Below, in pieces: positions 4,108 to 5,543 of a DNA stretch of 5,543 nucleotides. The stretch comes from Methylotetracoccus sp. (GTDB lineage: Bacteria > Pseudomonadota > Gammaproteobacteria > Methylococcales > Methylococcaceae): positions 1 to 5,543 of the forward strand of contig JALORT010000170.1 in assembly GCA_025458755.1 (NCBI GenBank), read 5' to 3'. Below the pieces are notes generated by a model. The model did not search any database, was not told the origin of the DNA, and worked only from the letters and a program-made list of their open reading frames with translations. Both the position numbers and the translations under genes were made by a program. The first letter of the stretch is position 1. Every line of letters begins with the position of its first letter.

Positions 4108-5543
4108 ATGGAGCGCACCGTGGAAGCCGCAGCCACACCGGAATTCGAAAACTTCGCCCTCGTTCATAATCTCCGGCGGCGGATCCGGATCATCGCACCG
4201 GGGTTGCGGAAGGACCTGGAACGAATCTATGCGCTGGACATCCTGCTGCGGAAGCATCAAGCAGTGCGCGATGTCCGGGCAGTTCCTCAGTTGGGTTCGA
4301 TCGCCATCTGCTTCGACCCGGTCGTGCTGCCGAAGGCGAAACTGCTGACGCTGGTCGACCGCATCATCGAGAACCTGGGGCATGCGGGGCGACGGACAGC
4401 TTCCGGATCCCGCGAAGTCGACCCGAACGCACCGGTTACCGAATATACGATGGCGATCGATGGGATGACTTGCGCCTCCTGCGCGCTGCTGGTTGAAATG
4501 TTGTTGCGGCGCGACCCTCGCATCGAACAGGCCACGGTCAATTACGCCACTGAAACCGCTGCGGTGCGCGCACGCCTTGACAAGGACTCGCTGGTCGACT
4601 TGGTCGGGCGTTGGGGCTACAAGGCGCAACCGTTGGGCTCGCTGGCCCAGCGCAAGCTTCATCTGACGAAAGAGAAGCAGCGCCTGCTTGCCGCCAAGCG
4701 ACGTTTCTTCTGGTCGGCGGTGCTGAGCCTGCCGGCCGTCCTGATCGGCATGGCGATGCCGCACGGCCGGATCTTCCACTGGCTCGAACTGCTGTTGACT
4801 GCGCCGGTCGTGTGCTGGGCGGCGGCACCGATGTTCGCTAAAGCCTGGTCGCTGGCCAAACACGGTTCGGCCAACATGGATACGCTGGTGGCCCTGGGAT
4901 CGGGCGCGGCCTATGGCTACAGCGTTATCGGGCTGCTGACGCGGCAGAAGGAGTTGTATTTCGAGGCGGCGGCGGCCATCGTCACGTTCGTGTTGATGGG
5001 GCGCTACCTGGAGGAAAAGGCGCGCGGGCGCGCTCAGGAAGCCATCCGCAGCCTGATCGATCTGCAGCCGCTGACGGCGAACGTCTTGCGCGACGGCGAG
5101 GAAATCACGGTGCCGATCGACGATGTGCTGGTCGGCGAGATTCTGATCATTCGTCCCGGAGAACGCGTTCCGACGGACGGCGAAGTCATCGCAGGCGTGT
5201 CCACGATCGACGAGTCGATGGTCACCGGCGAAAGCATGCCCGTCGTCAAGGAACCGGGACACATCGTCATCGGCGGCTGTATCAATGGCGCCGGGGCGAT
5301 CAAAGTCCGCGTCACGGCGGTGGGGGCGGACACCGTGCTGTCCGGCATCGTTCACATGGTGGATCACGCTCAGGCCACCAAGCTGCCGATTCAGAAAACG
5401 GTGGATCGCGTCAGTGCCGTGTTCGTGCCGGCGGTGATGGCCATCTCGGCCGCCACCCTGCTGGGATGGCTGGCTGCCGGAGCCGCACCGACGGTCGCTT
5501 TTTCGAATGCCGTCGCGGTGCTGCTGATCGCTTGCCCCTGTGC
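4108..5543 (+). CDS. Heavy-metal translocating P1B-type ATPase, probably copper-type (partial, 3' end off the window)
   Basis: The first 478 codons of an ATP-driven metal exporter are present. Order of parts: a cysteine-less HMA-like domain (about 14-95, with LRRRIRIIAPGL); a true HMA domain (about 111-178) with GMTCASC, metal ligands C122 and C125; membrane segments at about 199-218, 226-244, 257-279 (MDTLVALGSGAAYGYS) and 284-302 (YFEAAAAIVTFVLMGRYLE); the actuator domain with TGES at 373-376; a membrane segment at about 438-458; and the transport-site CPC at 476-478, exactly at the window edge. The phosphorylation motif DKTGT, the ATP-binding domain and the last helices are missing. MTCASC, the MDTLVALG and YFEAAAA segments and CPC fit Cu(I)/Ag(I) P1B-1 pumps, but the deciding residues in later helices are not visible, so Zn, Cd or Pb cannot be excluded. 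The start follows the HMA2-type gene by 4 bases, with TAGG just upstream. Confidence 0.95.
   Translation, partial: MERTVEAAATPEFENFALVHNLRRRIRIIAPGLRKDLERIYALDILLRKHQAVRDVRAVPQLGSIAICFDPVVLPKAKLLTLVDRIIENLGHAGRRTASGSREVDPNAPVTEYTMAIDGMTCASCALLVEMLLRRDPRIEQATVNYATETAAVRARLDKDSLVDLVGRWGYKAQPLGSLAQRKLHLTKEKQRLLAAKRRFFWSAVLSLPAVLIGMAMPHGRIFHWLELLLTAPVVCWAAAPMFAKAWSLAKHGSANMDTLVALGSGAAYGYSVIGLLTRQKELYFEAAAAIVTFVLMGRYLEEKARGRAQEAIRSLIDLQPLTANVLRDGEEITVPIDDVLVGEILIIRPGERVPTDGEVIAGVSTIDESMVTGESMPVVKEPGHIVIGGCINGAGAIKVRVTAVGADTVLSGIVHMVDHAQATKLPIQKTVDRVSAVFVPAVMAISAATLLGWLAAGAAPTVAFSNAVAVLLIACPC

Noticed and set aside
3997..5367. 456-codon minus-strand open frame opposite the ATPase
   Set aside because: The plus strand encodes an unmistakable P1B ATPase here. 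The reverse translation is rich in Arg, Gln, Asp and His without any motif, the usual antisense shadow of a GC-rich gene.

Overview
This is a GC-rich bacterial window (about 60% G+C by eye) that holds parts or all of seven supportable protein genes. No rRNA, tRNA, CRISPR array, transposase or phage gene is visible. The taxon cannot be fixed from the sequence. The gene mix and the style of the small metal-related proteins would suit an environmental chemolithotroph such as a member of Nitrospirota, but that is a guess.

Left part (1-1774): a minus-strand gene for a class II aldolase/adducin-like protein runs off the left edge, so only its first 157 codons are present. After a non-coding divergent gap of about 480 bases comes a plus-strand gene for a complete membrane-bound fatty acid hydroxylase/sterol desaturase-type di-iron enzyme (273 aa) with all its histidine boxes. 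These two look like ordinary accessory metabolism.

Middle (1775-2256): a gap of about 480 bases with no convincing gene but a run of hairpins, a perfect 20-bp palindrome and two diverged copies of a 22-base hairpin-forming unit.

Right part (2257-5543): five genes on the plus strand look like one heavy-metal handling locus. In order they are an 83-aa single-pass membrane protein; a 58-aa cysteine-rich protein that resembles the metal-binding domain normally fused to the front of CcoI/FixI-type cation ATPases; a 68-aa membrane-anchored helical protein; a 201-aa protein with a cysteine-less HMA-like domain and C-terminal membrane segments; and a P1B-type heavy-metal ATPase whose gene runs off the right edge just after its CPC motif. 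The ATPase carries its own cysteine-less HMA-like domain, then a true HMA domain with MTCASC. Only the last two genes are tightly packed (4 bases apart). The earlier gaps (about 190, 310 and 105 bases) contain strong inverted repeats, so the locus may be several transcription units or one unit with structured spacers.

The main idea is that this is an 'exploded' P1B-ATPase system. Metal-binding and membrane-scaffolding modules usually fused to the pump, or absent, are encoded as separate small proteins beside it. The likely cargo is copper(I) or a similar soft metal, but the selectivity residues in the later membrane helices lie outside the window.
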